Notes: generated from the letters alone by a model not told the origin. A DNA stretch of 64,000 bases from Deinococcus aquatilis DSM 23025 (GCF_000378445.1 NZ_KB899697.1:1-64000), one strand, 5' to 3'. Counted from the first letter of the stretch, positions 31,473 through 41,733 are shown. Numbers and translations: made by a program.

Positions 31473-32722
31473 CTGCTCACCCTGACGCAACCCAGACCGT
31501 GCTGGACGCCTGCCGCACCTTGGCCGGGTTCACCACCACCCCCGGCAGCATCACCCGTCTGTTTCTGACGCCGCCCATGCACGACGTTCACGCCTTCCTG
31601 ACCGACTGGGCGCAGCGACTGGGAATGAGCACCCGCATAGACGCCGCCGGAAATCTCCGCGCCCGCTGGGAGGGCACTGGGCCGAACGCGCCCACGCTGT
31701 ATCTGGGGTCGCATCTGGACACCGTGCCGAATGCCGGAGCCTATGACGGCATTCTGGGCGTGGTGCTGGGGTTTGCGCTGGTAGAAGCGCTGGGCGGCGT
31801 ACGGCTCCCGTTTGCGCTGGAAGTGCTGGGTTTTTCGGAAGAAGAGGGCGTGCGCTACGGCGTGCCTTTTTTTGGAAGTCGGGCACTGCTGGGCCGCGCT
31901 GGGCCGATGCTGAAGATGCGCGACGCGGGCGGCCAGACGTTGCAGGAGGCGCTGAATGAATTTGGGCTGGAGGCCGGAGCCTTGCCGTCTGCCGAACTCA
32001 CCGGAGAGGCGCTGGGCTACTTCGAGATTCATATCGAGCAGGGGCCAGTGCTGGAAGCGGCCGGCCAGAGCGTGGGCGTCGTGGAGGCCATCGCGGGGCA
32101 AAACCGCTTCGACCTGACCTTCACGGGCCGCGCCTCACACGCGGGAACCACGCCGATGCCCCTGCGCCGCGACGCTCTGGCTGCCGCCGCCCGCTTCGTG
32201 GTGGCCGCCGAGGACTTGGCCCGAGCCACACCCGGACTGGTCGCCACAGTGGGCATGATGGAAGTCAAACCCGGCGCGGGCAACGTGATTCCCGGTGAGG
32301 TGGCCTGCTCGCTGGACATTCGCCACGCCCGCGATGAGGTGCGGTTGGCCGTGCTGCCGGGGCTGCTCGCTTCGGCAGAAGGCTTTGCGGAGGAGCGGGG
32401 CGTCACGCTGACGGTTCGGCCAAAGATGGAGGAGCAGGCCACGCCCATGCATCCGCAGTTCCGGGCCTTGCTGCATCAGGCGGCGGCTGACGTGGGGTTG
32501 CCACATCCCGAACTGGTCAGCGGAGCGGGGCACGACGCGATGGTCATGGCGACCCGGATGCCCGCCGCGATGCTGTTCGTGCGCTCTCCGGGCGGCCTCA
32601 GCCACCACCCCGACGAGGCAGTTCTGGCGGGCGACGTGGCCGATGCTCTGGCGGTAGGCGGGCGCTTTTTGCAGTTGCTGGCGGCACAGGCTGGCAGCAC
32701 AGGGGGCAAACATGGGCTTTGA
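31469..32722 (+). CDS. allC: Allantoate amidohydrolase
   Basis: The protein has 417 residues of the M20 metallopeptidase-like hydantoinase/carbamoylase group. Metal-ligand motifs are GSHLDTV, DGILGVVLG, EEEGVRY, EIHIEQGP and the C-terminal GAGHDAM. The dimerisation domain contains TGRASHAGTTPMPLRRDA. Hydrolysis of allantoate gives ureidoglycine, CO2 and ammonia. AGGAG precedes the ATG at 31469, which overlaps the malate synthase stop; an upstream in-frame start inside that gene is rejected. N-carbamoyl-amino-acid hydrolases share this fold, but the neighbours favour allantoate. Confidence 0.93.
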
Positions 32723-34073
32723 TCTGATCGTTCGGGGCGGCACGTTGGTCACGGCGCAGGGCCAGCGGCGGGCCGACCTTGGGGTAGAAGGCGGGCAGAT
32801 CGTCGCCATCGAGGAGGAGCTTCTGGACGGAACCGCGCAGACGCTGAATGCTTCCGGCCTGCACCTGTTTCCCGGCGTGCTGGACGGCCATGTTCACCTG
32901 AACGAGCCGGGGCGCACCCACTGGGAAGGCTTCGAGACCGGCACGCGGGCGCTGGCGGCGGGCGGGGCCACCAGCTTCTTTGATATGCCGCTCAATTCCT
33001 CGCCGCCCGTGCTGGACGCGGCCACCTTTGAGGCCAAACGCGCCGTGGCCGAGGCCAAATCGCTGCTGGATTTCGGGCTGTGGGGCGGCCTGACCCCGCT
33101 GAATCTGGACCGAATGGATGAGCTGGCAGAGGCGGGCGTGATCGGCTTCAAGGCTTTTATGAGCCACAGCGGGTTGGATGAATTTCCGGCGGTGGATGAT
33201 GTCACGCTGTATGAGGGCCTCAGGGCCGCCAAACGCCTCGGTCTGCCGCTCGCCACGCACGCCGAGAGCGACGGTTTTACGCGCCGCCTGACCGAACAGG
33301 CACGAGCGCAGGGCGGTTCGTCGGCCCGCGCTTATCTGAATTCGCGCCCGGTGGTCACAGAGCTGGAAGCCGTGCAGCGTGCCCTGCTGTACGCGCAGGA
33401 GCTGGAAGCGCCGCTGCATCTCGTTCACCTGAGCAGCGGGCAGGCGGTGGCGCTGGCCGCAGAAGCCAGAGCGCGGGGCGTGGACGTGAGCATCGAAACT
33501 TGCCCCCACTACCTGCATTTCACGGAGGCAGATGTGGAACGCATCGGCGCGGCCCTGAAATGTGCGCCCCCACTGCGCCCGCAGGCCGTACAGGATGACC
33601 TGTGGGCAGCCCTTTTGCGCGGCGACATCGACATCATCGGTTCCGACCACTCCCCCGCCCCGCCCGACCTGAAAACCAGTGACGACTTTTTTGCCCTGTG
33701 GGGCGGCATCAGCGGCGCACAGAGCACGCTGAATGTGCTGCTGACCGATGGACACCATCAGCGCGGTTTGCCCTTGGCGGCGGTAGCAACCCTGACTGCC
33801 CTGAATCCGGCGCGGCGCTTTCGGTTGCCCCAGAAAGGTGAACTGCGGGTGGGCGCAGACGCCGATTTTGCGCTGGTGGATCTGGGCCGCCGCTGGACGC
33901 TGGAGCAGGCCGATCTGCAAGACCGCTGGCAGCAAAACCCGTATGTGGGCACTTCCTTTCAGGGACAGATAACGGCAACGTATTTGCGGGGCCGCGCCGT
34001 GTATCGGCAGGGAACATTCAACGCAGAGGTCAGGGGAAGACTCCTGACACCGCACATCCAAGGAGCCACATGA
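32712..34073 (+). CDS. allB: Allantoinase
   Basis: The protein has 453 residues of the dihydroorotase/allantoinase amidohydrolase group. Metal site motifs are [10 protein letters not shown], the carboxylated lysine in [23 protein letters not shown] and GSDHSPAP. The ETCPHYL segment is typical of allantoinases. It opens the hydantoin ring of allantoin to allantoate. The start overlaps the allC end by 11 bases and the stop overlaps allE by ATGA, so the four genes from 30087 form one translationally coupled operon. Confidence 0.95.
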   Translation: MGFDLIVRGGTLVTAQGQRRADLGVEGGQIVAIEEELLDGTAQTLNASGLHLFPGVLDGHVHLNEPGRTHWEGFETGTRALAAGGATSFFDMPLNSSPPVLDAATFEAKRAVAEAKSLLDFGLWGGLTPLNLDRMDELAEAGVIGFKAFMSHSGLDEFPAVDDVTLYEGLRAAKRLGLPLATHAESDGFTRRLTEQARAQGGSSARAYLNSRPVVTELEAVQRALLYAQELEAPLHLVHLSSGQAVALAAEARARGVDVSIETCPHYLHFTEADVERIGAALKCAPPLRPQAVQDDLWAALLRGDIDIIGSDHSPAPPDLKTSDDFFALWGGISGAQSTLNVLLTDGHHQRGLPLAAVATLTALNPARRFRLPQKGELRVGADADFALVDLGRRWTLEQADLQDRWQQNPYVGTSFQGQITATYLRGRAVYRQGTFNAEVRGRLLTPHIQGAT

Positions 34074-34837
34074 AACATCTGGGCCATACCCGCAGCAATT
34101 TGCAGCAATCCCACGCCGTCATCACGCCCGAAACCTTTGTTCGCACGGCTCTGGCCGAGTGGCCCGGCAGCGCCATCATTCTGCACATTGCCCCGGTCAT
34201 CGGCCTGCGTGCCCGCTTCGTGCAGTTCACCGCCGAGATGCCGCAGGGCGCTCAGGCCAGCGCGTCGGCACACGGCTATCAGCGCTTTGCCTTCGTGCTG
34301 GAGGGTGAACTAGAGGTTGACGTAGAAGGCCAGACGCGCACTCTAGGGCCGTCCGACTATGTGTTTTTTCCGGCGGGCACGGCGCACACGCTGAAGGCCA
34401 CGCAGCCCACGCGCCTCGCCGTGTTTGAGAAGCCCTATGAGGCCGCAGCCGGGCAGGACGCGCCGGAGGTGGTGTGGGGCAATGAGCGCGAAAATCCCGG
34501 TTACGCCTTCGAGGGCGATGATCACCTGATGGCCCGCAAACTCCTGCCCGACGACCCCCGTTTCGATTTCATGATGTCCACCATGAGCTTTGCCCCCGGC
34601 GCGAGCCTGCCTTATTCCGAGATTCATTACATGGAACACGGCCTGCTGATGCTGGAAGGCGAAGGGCTGTATAAATTGCAGGACACCTATTATCCAGTGG
34701 GCAAGGGTGACGTGATCTGGATGGGCGCGTATTGCCCGCAGTGGTACGGCGCACTGGGCCGGAACTGGAGCAAATACCTGCTCTATAAGGATATGAACAG
34801 GCACCCTTTGGCGATGCTGGGAGCTGGACTGAAATAA
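34070..34837 (+). CDS. allE: (S)-ureidoglycine aminohydrolase
   Basis: The protein has 255 residues and two cupin domains. The N-terminal cupin has [21 protein letters not shown] and the C-terminal catalytic cupin has [18 protein letters not shown] (Mn-ligand Glu/His residues) and [14 protein letters not shown]. It converts (S)-ureidoglycine to (S)-ureidoglycolate and ammonia. The ATG overlaps the allB stop. It is the last gene of the ureide operon. Confidence 0.95.
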   Translation: MKHLGHTRSNLQQSHAVITPETFVRTALAEWPGSAIILHIAPVIGLRARFVQFTAEMPQGAQASASAHGYQRFAFVLEGELEVDVEGQTRTLGPSDYVFFPAGTAHTLKATQPTRLAVFEKPYEAAAGQDAPEVVWGNERENPGYAFEGDDHLMARKLLPDDPRFDFMMSTMSFAPGASLPYSEIHYMEHGLLMLEGEGLYKLQDTYYPVGKGDVIWMGAYCPQWYGALGRNWSKYLLYKDMNRHPLAMLGAGLK

Positions 34838-34850
34838 ACGGGATTAAGCT

Positions 34851-34884
34851 CAAAAAGAACGGACGCCATAAAAGACGTCCGTTC
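34851..34884 (-). terminator. Terminator between allE and terD (minus-strand polarity)
   Basis: GAACGGACG at 34857-34865 pairs with CGTCCGTTC at 34876-34884. Read on the minus strand the stem is followed by TTTTTG, so it terminates the ter operon. It may also slow plus-strand transcription from allE. Confidence 0.75.
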
Positions 34885-34905
34885 AAACTATTGTGCTTGC
34901 TTTGT

Positions 34906-35487
34906 TTACAAATAAGCTCGCATATCCGGCAAGTTGTCGTTATAGGTGCGCCCGCGTGAGGTGGTGCCGATGGCGGTCATCGTCCAGTCGTTGCCCTGGC
35001 GTTTCAGGCTCGCCAGAATCATGGCGCTGTGGCCGCCCTGCGCCGACAGGTTATAGCGAGCGATTTCCTTCTCGCCCTGCGTATTCACGAGGCGGCAATA
35101 GGCGTTTTCGATCTGGCTGAAATCCTGCCCGGTGTAGTTGTTGACGCTAAAAATCACCGTGACCACGTTGGCGGGCAGGCGAGCCAGGTCCACCGTAATG
35201 GTTTCGTCGTCGCCGTCGCCCGCGCCGGTGCGGTTGTCTCCGCTGTGGCGAATACTGCCGTCCTTGCTTTGCAGTTGCCGGAACCACACGGCGTCCACGA
35301 GGTTGCCCTGTGCATCGAACAGCAGGGCGTTGGCGTCGAGATCAACGGCCACCTGACCGCCGCCAAAGCCGAGGAATCCCTTCTTCTTGATGGCGTCCCA
35401 GCCCAGACCCATGCGAACCACGCCCAGCGAGGGACCAGCTTCCTTGGCAAGACTGATCTGTTGCCCTTTTTGCAGTGAAATAGCCAT
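34906..35487 (-). CDS. terD: TerD family protein (second copy)
   Basis: The protein has 193 residues, a single TerD domain. It has the N-terminal LQKGQQISLAKEAG, the Ca-binding region DLDANALLFD, the acidic GDGDDETITVDLARLP and the C-terminal segment ENAYCRLVNTQGEKEIARYNL. TerD proteins bind calcium and are linked to tellurite, phage and stress resistance. GGAGG lies seven bases before the ATG at 35487. It is last in the ter cluster and diverges from the first terD copy at 38103, with an insertion KKKGFLGFGGGQ after MGLGWD. Confidence 0.94.
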   Translation of the reverse strand: MAISLQKGQQISLAKEAGPSLGVVRMGLGWDAIKKKGFLGFGGGQVAVDLDANALLFDAQGNLVDAVWFRQLQSKDGSIRHSGDNRTGAGDGDDETITVDLARLPANVVTVIFSVNNYTGQDFSQIENAYCRLVNTQGEKEIARYNLSAQGGHSAMILASLKRQGNDWTMTAIGTTSRGRTYNDNLPDMRAYL

Positions 35488-35531
35488 GATGTTGCCTCCA
35501 GAGAGAAAGAGAAGAGATGGGAACGCTGGCT

Positions 35532-36776
35532 TCAGCGCAAGATGCCCTGCTGCTTGGCGTCGCGCTGCCACGAATCGAGTTCATTGACGAGCAGTTCAAA
35601 AAGTTCGCCGTCGGGGATGCGGATGGGTGCGGGCACACGGAAAAAGTCGGCGTTGTCCACGCGCCTGCCTTTCAGGTCGTCCAGCTTTTCCAGAAAGTCG
35701 AAGTCTACCCGGCCCGCTTCGATGCCCATGAATTTCCAGAAAATCGGCTCACTGGACGCTTCGATCATCTGTTTTTCTACCGCTGGGCGGTTGCTGCTGC
35801 CCCCATCGGTGATAAACAGCACCAGCGTGGGCAGGTCGTGGCCTTCCTTGCGGGCATCCTCGCGTACCATCGTCATCACCGGGCTGTAATGGGTTCCTCC
35901 TTCCAGCTCGATGTTCATGCGCTGCACAAAGCCGCCCACATTGCCCAGCGACATGGCCCCCTTGCGCTGTGCCCTCACGCCGAACAGATACACTTCGACC
36001 TCACCGTCATCGTCCAGGCGGGCGGCCAACGCCAAAGCACGTTCTGCCAGCGCCTGCACCGACCCTGAGCGGTACTCGTCGTACATGCTGCCGCTGATGT
36101 CCAGCACCAGTTTGACCCGGTAGCGGGCATCATCCAGACCACGTTTTTCCAGACTCACGCTGGCGGCCTTGATCAGGCTGACGAGTTGAGGCTGCTCACG
36201 TTCGGCCTTTTCCAGCAGCACGCGCTGACGTTCTTTTTTGAGGTTGACGGGCGTGGGCGCTGGGGCAGCAGCGGGTGCGGCAGCCTCGGCCACCTCGCCG
36301 CCGAAATGCCGTACCAGTGCGTCCAGACCGCCGTCGAACCCCTGCGCCACCGTTGCCAGTCGCCAGTCACCCTGATGACGGTAGAGACGCACCAGCATCA
36401 CGGCTTTTTCGGCCTTCAGGTGCGGCTTCACGTCGAAGGTGGCGCTGCCCAACGAAACCGACAACGCCCCGGCCTGACCCACCGGAGTCGTGTCGTGCGT
36501 GGCCGTGAAATACACCTCGGTGATGTCGGCAGGCAGGGCCGCGAGGTTGACGCTGAACGCCGTATCCACGCCCTGAGCGGTCAGCGCCAAAGCTCCTTCC
36601 GGACTCTTGGGTTGGTTGAAAAACACCATGTAGCGGTCATCGCTCAGCTTGCCGTCTTTGAGACCGAAGGCGGTAATGTCGGTGCCGCCAAGGGTGCAAT
36701 TGACCTGAACGGTAAAGCTGGTGCCCACGCCCAGAGTGGCGAGGGGCAGGCGTTGCCCGGCAGTCAGCGCCGTCAT
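35532..36776 (-). CDS. TerD-like N domain fused to a vWA domain (TerF type)
   Basis: The protein has 414 residues. Residues 1-165 form a TerD-like domain containing DDRYMVFFNQP and SPEGAL. A basic Lys/Glu-rich helix (NLKKERQRVLLEKAEREQ) links it to a von Willebrand A domain (about 210-400) with the MIDAS motif DISGSM, the Thr in GGTHYSP and the Asp in FITDGGS, so metal binding is intact. vWA proteins of ter clusters act as scaffolds for the complex. Its ATG overlaps the preceding gene by ATGA. The N-terminal domain is closely similar to that of the gene at 36773-37993. Confidence 0.92.
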   Translation of the reverse strand: MTALTAGQRLPLATLGVGTSFTVQVNCTLGGTDITAFGLKDGKLSDDRYMVFFNQPKSPEGALALTAQGVDTAFSVNLAALPADITEVYFTATHDTTPVGQAGALSVSLGSATFDVKPHLKAEKAVMLVRLYRHQGDWRLATVAQGFDGGLDALVRHFGGEVAEAAAPAAAPAPTPVNLKKERQRVLLEKAEREQPQLVSLIKAASVSLEKRGLDDARYRVKLVLDISGSMYDEYRSGSVQALAERALALAARLDDDGEVEVYLFGVRAQRKGAMSLGNVGGFVQRMNIELEGGTHYSPVMTMVREDARKEGHDLPTLVLFITDGGSSNRPAVEKQMIEASSEPIFWKFMGIEAGRVDFDFLEKLDDLKGRRVDNADFFRVPAPIRIPDGELFELLVNELDSWQRDAKQQGILR

Positions 36777-37993
36777 TTGCTGCCTGCCGACCAGCGAAAG
36801 CCGAAGCCGTAGTGCTCGTCACAGGTGGAGTGGTCACTGAAATAGCGTTCTTCCTTGGTAATTTTGATATCGCCCCCCACGTTCTCGATGTTGGCAATGG
36901 CACAAAAGGTCCGGCGCATGTCGGGATTGCTCAGGCGCACCGTGATCTCGTTGCCCCGAGGGTCTTTGAGGGTCAGGTGTGTGCCCACACGGGTAAAATC
37001 ACTGGTTCCCTCATAGATGAAGGCAAAGATCAGCACCGTGTGAATCAGGTCGGGCCGGAAGATGATCAGGTTTTCGCCGTCGGTGGCGGCCCCGGTGCGG
37101 TCATCCTTGTCCAGCATGATGTACGGCTCGAACCGGTCTGAGCCGAAGTTATTGCCAAGCGACTGAATCACGCCCATCTGCCCATTGTTGAGCACGAACA
37201 TGCAGCCCAGATCAAGGTCAGCACCCGCCGTCGCGCCGAAGCCCAGGAATCCGCCCTTGCTGCCGCCGCGCTCCCAGTTCAGATTGACACGGATGGGGTC
37301 CTGGCCGCCGTCCTTACGTAGAGAAATCTTGGTGCTCTGGCCCTGCTTGTCCAGCGTAATTTTTTGCAGACTGATGGTGGGTGCGGGCGGTGGGGGAGCA
37401 GACACGGGGGCGGCAGCGGGTACAGGAGGGGGAACGGGCACAGACGGCGGCACTGGAGGCCGTGCCAGCGGCGAGTCCTGTACCGTGCCGCCAAAATGCT
37501 TGACCAGTGCGTCCAGACCACCGTTGAAGCCCTGACCGACAGCACCGACCCGCCATACATCCTTGAAATACACGTCCAGCAGCATGATCGCCCGCTGCTG
37601 CTGAAAATCTCGCCCGGTGACGCGGTAGGTCAGGTGTTGCCCCGCGCTGCTGCTGAGGGTCACCTCGGCGTGGTCTATGGCCGCAAATGATCCCTGATCC
37701 ACCGTAGAGGCGAGGCTCAGGCGGCGCACCGAGGCAGGCAGCCGCGCCAGATCGATCTGAAACACTTTTTCGCTGCGGGCACCGCTCTGCATGTTCAGTG
37801 CCCCTTCTGGACTTTGCGGCTGGTTGAAAAACACCATGTAGCGGTCATCGCTCAGCTTGCCCGCCGCATCCAGGCCAAACAGAATCAGGTCGTATTCAGG
37901 TGCGGGGCCAGTGACCCGGACGCTGAGGGTGAGGGTTGTCTGGGGAGTGAGGGTACTCAGAGGTGATTTTTGTCCAGTCTGGAAGGTCTGCAT
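36773..37993 (-). CDS. TerD-like N domain fused to a TerA domain
   Basis: The protein has 406 residues. The N-terminal TerD-like domain (about 1-170, DDRYMVFFNQPQSPEGAL) is followed by a Pro/Val/Ala-rich linker (about 178-210) and a C-terminal TerA domain (about 215-400). The TerA part shows ADLDLGCMFVL, LGNNFGS, DKDDRTGA, GENLIIF and FAFIYEGT. AAAGGAA precedes the ATG. It is translationally coupled to the vWA gene that follows. The repeat of the same N domain in both proteins points to domain shuffling within the operon. Confidence 0.92.
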   Translation of the reverse strand: MQTFQTGQKSPLSTLTPQTTLTLSVRVTGPAPEYDLILFGLDAAGKLSDDRYMVFFNQPQSPEGALNMQSGARSEKVFQIDLARLPASVRRLSLASTVDQGSFAAIDHAEVTLSSSAGQHLTYRVTGRDFQQQRAIMLLDVYFKDVWRVGAVGQGFNGGLDALVKHFGGTVQDSPLARPPVPPSVPVPPPVPAAAPVSAPPPPAPTISLQKITLDKQGQSTKISLRKDGGQDPIRVNLNWERGGSKGGFLGFGATAGADLDLGCMFVLNNGQMGVIQSLGNNFGSDRFEPYIMLDKDDRTGAATDGENLIIFRPDLIHTVLIFAFIYEGTSDFTRVGTHLTLKDPRGNEITVRLSNPDMRRTFCAIANIENVGGDIKITKEERYFSDHSTCDEHYGFGFRWSAGSK

Positions 37994-38053
37994 GGGTTCC
38001 TTTCGGAGTGCGAACTAGGCGTCGTTACTGCGTTCCGGTGGGCTGTGAGAGCC

Positions 38054-38090
38054 AAAAAGCGGGCGGAGGCCAAGCAGCCCCACCCGCTTT
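38054..38090 (-). terminator. Terminator or attenuator between terD and the TerA fusion gene
   Basis: On the minus strand, AAAGCGGGTGG pairs with CCGCCCGCTTT (one wobble), followed by a T run. It lies inside the ter cluster, so it may cause partial termination after terD. Confidence 0.7.
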
Positions 38091-38102
38091 CGGAAAACGG
38101 CT

Positions 38103-38678
38103 CTAGACGTTGACGCCGTAATTGCGGGCCAGCGGCGCGAGGCCACCTGCATAGCCCTGACCGACAGCCTTGAATTTCCAGTCGGCCCCGTTACGGTAGA
38201 CCTCACCGAAGATCATGGCGGTATCGGTCGAGGCGTCTTCAGACAGGTCGTAGCGAGCGATTTCGCTGCCGTTGGCCTTGTTCAGAACGCGGATGTAGGC
38301 GTTGCCCACCTGACCGAAGCTCTGACCGCGCGTATCGGCCTGGTCGATGGTCACGCAGACCGCCACTTTCTGCACTTCAGCGGGAACTTTGGTCAGGTCG
38401 ATGTCGAGCGTCTCGTCGTCGCCGCTGCCTTCGCCCGTCAGGTTGTCGCCGTTGTGGGTCACGCTGCCGTCGGAAGAAGTCTTGTTGTTGTAGAAAATGA
38501 AGTCGCCGTCGGCACGTACTTTGGCGTCGTCTTTGAGCATGAACGCACTGGCGTCAAGGTCGAACTGCTTGCCGTCGGTGGCGCGGGGATCCCAGCCGAG
38601 GCCGATGACGATGGCGGTGAGACCGGGAGCTTCTTTGGAAAGAGAAACGTTGCCGCCTTTGGAAAGTGATACTGCCAT
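38103..38678 (-). CDS. terD: TerD family protein
   Basis: The protein has 191 residues and matches the classical TerD/TerE length and motifs: [47 protein letters not shown] and [20 protein letters not shown]. These acidic stretches form the two calcium sites. AGGAGG lies five bases before the ATG at 38678; the longer frame is rejected. It lies between terB and the TerA fusion. Likely role: cytosolic, membrane-associated stress sensing with TerB. Confidence 0.95.
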   Translation of the reverse strand: MAVSLSKGGNVSLSKEAPGLTAIVIGLGWDPRATDGKQFDLDASAFMLKDDAKVRADGDFIFYNNKTSSDGSVTHNGDNLTGEGSGDDETLDIDLTKVPAEVQKVAVCVTIDQADTRGQSFGQVGNAYIRVLNKANGSEIARYDLSEDASTDTAMIFGEVYRNGADWKFKAVGQGYAGGLAPLARNYGVNV

Positions 38679-38860
38679 GCTGCCCTCCTGAAGTGGGTGT
38701 GAAACTGAAATAGGGAAAACGCCAAGTGATAACAGCGCTGAAAGTTGAGACTCAGCTTCTAGCTTGCCGCCGCCGAAGCGTTCTGTCAATTACAATTGAG
38801 AAAATTCAAAGCCGGGACGGTGTTTTGACATCTGACACTCATCCGTAGCGTCGCTGACGC

Positions 38861-39316
38861 TCAGAGACCGAATTCGGCGGGGCTGAGCTTGAGACCGAAA
38901 ATTACGTCTCGCACCACTTTCTGCTCTTCAGCGCTGAACTCGCCGTCAGCATTGGCGATGACCAGAGCGAGCTGTACCACCGCACGGGCCTGATCCTGTT
39001 TGCCTGCCACACGCCCGATCACCTGCATGAGTTCGATCTTGCCGAAGTCGAAATCTGCCGTGATCTTGTCGCAAAACGCGTCGTATTTGGTTTTCAGGTC
39101 GGCCACGTTGAACGCTTTGAGTTTATCGCTGGTGGTAATAAATTGGGCGGTTCGGGTGCGCTCCTGCTGATCGATTTTGCCGTCTGCCGCGCCGATCAGG
39201 GCACATGCAGCCATCGTCGCATCAGCAAACGCGGTGTTGTTAAAACGGCTCCAGGTATCCTGCGCTTCCTTGCCTGCCTGACTGCCCATGGCCTTGAGTT
39301 TGTTGAGAAAGCTCAT
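38861..39316 (-). CDS. terB: Tellurite resistance protein TerB
   Basis: The protein has 151 residues, the usual TerB length. Acidic metal-binding helices show ALIGAADGKIDQQERTR and NADGEFSAEEQKV. The helical KQDQARAVVQLALVIA segment is typical. TerB works with TerC and TerD at the inner membrane; no terC is present in this window. AGGAG lies six bases before the ATG at 39316. It is the first gene of the ter cluster and is divergent from the oxidoreductase at 39550. Confidence 0.95.
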   Translation of the reverse strand: MSFLNKLKAMGSQAGKEAQDTWSRFNNTAFADATMAACALIGAADGKIDQQERTRTAQFITTSDKLKAFNVADLKTKYDAFCDKITADFDFGKIELMQVIGRVAGKQDQARAVVQLALVIANADGEFSAEEQKVVRDVIFGLKLSPAEFGL

Positions 39317-39549
39317 CGGTTCTCCTGTTGTGCGGCGAAATGTGAATAGGAATGTGGATGACGTGAAACGGGACAGGACTGCGGGGAGTGCATCCCCTAG
39401 TTCCAGCATAGCGGTCAGAATGTGAGTTTGAGGCTAATTTGGGGTCAATCGATCCCTATAGACGGCCAGTTCATACAGAAGCAACCGAGGGTAAAGGCGC
39501 GTTCAGACGCCACATGACCAACGCCCAGGCCGCCGCTTTAGCGTGAAGG

Positions 39550-40653
39550 ATGCCTCTGAAACCTGACCTCCCTGAACCCGAAGCCGTGCAGCACCGTGTA
39601 GGACTGGCTATCGTCGGACTGGGCAAACTGAGTGCCGAGGAACTGATTCCGGCCATTCGCACCAGCCAGCACGCCCGCGTTGCCGCGCTGGTCACCTCTG
39701 ATCTGGAGGAGGGCCGCGCCTTTGCCCGTGCCTTCGATCTGACCGACGCCGACGTGTACGCCTACGAGGATTTCGAGGCGCTGAAAGACCGGGATGATGT
39801 GGACGGCGTGTATATCGTGTTGCCCAACAGCCTGCACCGTGAGTACACCGAGCGGGCCGCCCGCATGGGCAAGCATGTGCTGTGCGAAAAACCGCTGTCG
39901 GTAAATGCCGAGGACGCGCAGGCAATGGTGGACGCCTGCAGCGCCGCCGGGGTGCAACTGATGACGGCCTACCGCTGCCAGTACACGCCGCACCACTGGG
40001 CCGCCCGCGACGCCGTGCAGGGCGGAAAGCTGGGGCAGGTCAAGTTGCTGGATTCCATCCATGTGCAGGTCGAAACCGACCCCGAAGCGTGGCGCATGAA
40101 GCTTGACCTGGCAGGTGGCGGCCCTCTGCCCGATGTGGGCCTGTACAGCCTGAATATCCTGCGGTTTATCCTCGCCACCGAGCCGGAATGGGTTTTTGCC
40201 GCGCTGCGGCAGCCCACAGACGATCCCCGATTCCGCGAGGTGGAGGAGTCGGTATCGTTCATGCTGGGCTTTCCGGACGGCATCATCGCCAACGCCCTGA
40301 CCAGTTACGGAGCGCACAAAACGACCACATTGCGCGTGCTGGGCGAGGGAGGGAGCGCACTGATGGACCCGGCCTTCAGCTACACGGGCCTCAGCCTGAC
40401 CCTGACCGATCCAGGCGGCCAGACCATTCCAGCTTTTGGCAGCTACGATCAGTTCGGACTGGAAGTCGATCATTTTGCCGAGCGGGTCAGAGACGGCAAA
40501 ACCCCCTGGACGCCGGGGGAAGAGGGGGTGCAGGATCAGCGGATCATGGACGCCATCTATCAGAGCGCCCGCACCGGGCAGGTGGTACAGCTCCAGAAAC
40601 ACCCCGGAAAGGACGTTTTTCGGGGTGAGAAACCGGGCCTGCCGGGAGAGTGA
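39550..40653 (+). CDS. Gfo/Idh/MocA family oxidoreductase
   Basis: The protein has 367 residues. The N-terminal Rossmann domain has VGLAIVGLGKLSAEELIPAI and the signature GKHVLCEKPLS (Lys-Pro of the EKP motif). The C-terminal alpha/beta domain contains GGGPLPDVGLYSLNILR, as in glucose-fructose oxidoreductases. It probably reduces or oxidises a sugar or sugar derivative with NAD(P). AAGG abuts the ATG, too close for an optimal ribosome site. It is divergent from terB and convergent with the aldo/keto reductase. The substrate is unknown. Confidence 0.9.
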   Translation: MPLKPDLPEPEAVQHRVGLAIVGLGKLSAEELIPAIRTSQHARVAALVTSDLEEGRAFARAFDLTDADVYAYEDFEALKDRDDVDGVYIVLPNSLHREYTERAARMGKHVLCEKPLSVNAEDAQAMVDACSAAGVQLMTAYRCQYTPHHWAARDAVQGGKLGQVKLLDSIHVQVETDPEAWRMKLDLAGGGPLPDVGLYSLNILRFILATEPEWVFAALRQPTDDPRFREVEESVSFMLGFPDGIIANALTSYGAHKTTTLRVLGEGGSALMDPAFSYTGLSLTLTDPGGQTIPAFGSYDQFGLEVDHFAERVRDGKTPWTPGEEGVQDQRIMDAIYQSARTGQVVQLQKHPGKDVFRGEKPGLPGE

Positions 40654-40724
40654 AGTTAAGCGGATCGCAGTTCATCCTGAGCTGAGTGAAGCGAGTAGCG
40701 AAAAATTACGTCTTGGCCTCAGCG

Positions 40725-40783
40725 CACAGCGCCCGCAAATCAGGAGCCGCCCAACGAGCGCAGGCAGTGGCGCGGGCGCTGTG
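40725..40783. repeat. 12-bp perfect inverted repeat between convergent genes
   Basis: CACAGCGCCCGC at 40725-40736 and GCGGGCGCTGTG at 40772-40783 are exact inverted copies 35 bases apart. No T-tract follows. It may form a cruciform or RNA hairpin separating the two 3' ends. Confidence 0.5.
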
Positions 40784-40815
40784 GGCGGCATCAGAGTCAA
40801 AGGGCTAAAGAGGAT

Positions 40816-41733
40816 TCAGGGCAAGACGTTCCCTGCTGCCCGCAAAATTCCGTACCATTCCTCGCGGGTCAGGTGGATTTCACTGGCCTTGCAGCAATCC
40901 TTGAGGCGCTGAAGATTCATGGTACCGGTCACGGGCTGCATTTTGGCAGGATGACGCAGCAGCCAAGCCATCGCAATCGTGGTATTGGCAACGCTGTACT
41001 TGGTTGCCAACTCATCAATCTTGGCGTTTAGTTCGGGAAATTTGGCGTTGTCGAGGAAGACCCCTTCAAAAAATCCGAACTGAAAGGGCGACCAGGGCTG
41101 AATGGTGATGTCGTGCAGACGGCAGTAATCGAGCACACCACCGTCACGGTTGACTGCCGCGTCGTTTTCCATATTCACGTTGAACCCGTTGGTGATCATG
41201 GTGGCGTTGGTGATGCTCAGTTGCAGTTGATTGGCGACAATTGGCTGGCGGACATACTTCCTGAGCAGATCCATCTGGCGCGGGTGCTGGTTGGAGACAC
41301 CGAAATGACGGACTTTTCCGGACGTTTCGAGTTCATCAAAGGCTGCGGCCACTTCTTCAGGTTCCACGAGCGTATCTGGGCGGTGAAGCAGCAGAACATC
41401 GAGATAATCGGTATTCAGGCGCTTCAGGATGCCGTCTACTGAAGCCAGGATATGTTCTTTGGAAAAGTCGAACATTCCGGGCCGGATACCACACTTGGAT
41501 TGCAGAATGATCTTTTCGCGCACGCTGGGGCTCATGCCGATGGCCTCGGCAAAGATTTCCTCGCAGGTACCCTTCCCGTAGATGTCGGCGTGATCGAAAA
41601 AGTTTGCGCCTTCATCTAGAGCGCCCTGTACGAAGCGCTGTGCCTCTGATTTTTCAATTCTGTTGAGGCGCATACAGCCCACGGAAACCACAGGTACGTC
41701 CAAGTTACTGCTACCAAGTTTGATGGTTCGCAT
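40816..41733 (-). CDS. Aldo/keto reductase
   Basis: The protein has 305 residues, a TIM-barrel NADPH-dependent reductase resembling the YdhF subgroup. Catalytic tetrad residues are visible: Asp and Tyr in FFDHADIYGKG, Lys in LQSKCGIRPG and His in LLLHRPD. The cofactor-binding end has TGTMNLQRLKD. AGGAGG precedes the ATG at 41733; the longer frame to 41844 lacks a ribosome site. A physiological substrate cannot be inferred. Confidence 0.92.
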   Translation of the reverse strand: MRTIKLGSSNLDVPVVSVGCMRLNRIEKSEAQRFVQGALDEGANFFDHADIYGKGTCEEIFAEAIGMSPSVREKIILQSKCGIRPGMFDFSKEHILASVDGILKRLNTDYLDVLLLHRPDTLVEPEEVAAAFDELETSGKVRHFGVSNQHPRQMDLLRKYVRQPIVANQLQLSITNATMITNGFNVNMENDAAVNRDGGVLDYCRLHDITIQPWSPFQFGFFEGVFLDNAKFPELNAKIDELATKYSVANTTIAMAWLLRHPAKMQPVTGTMNLQRLKDCCKASEIHLTREEWYGILRAAGNVLP

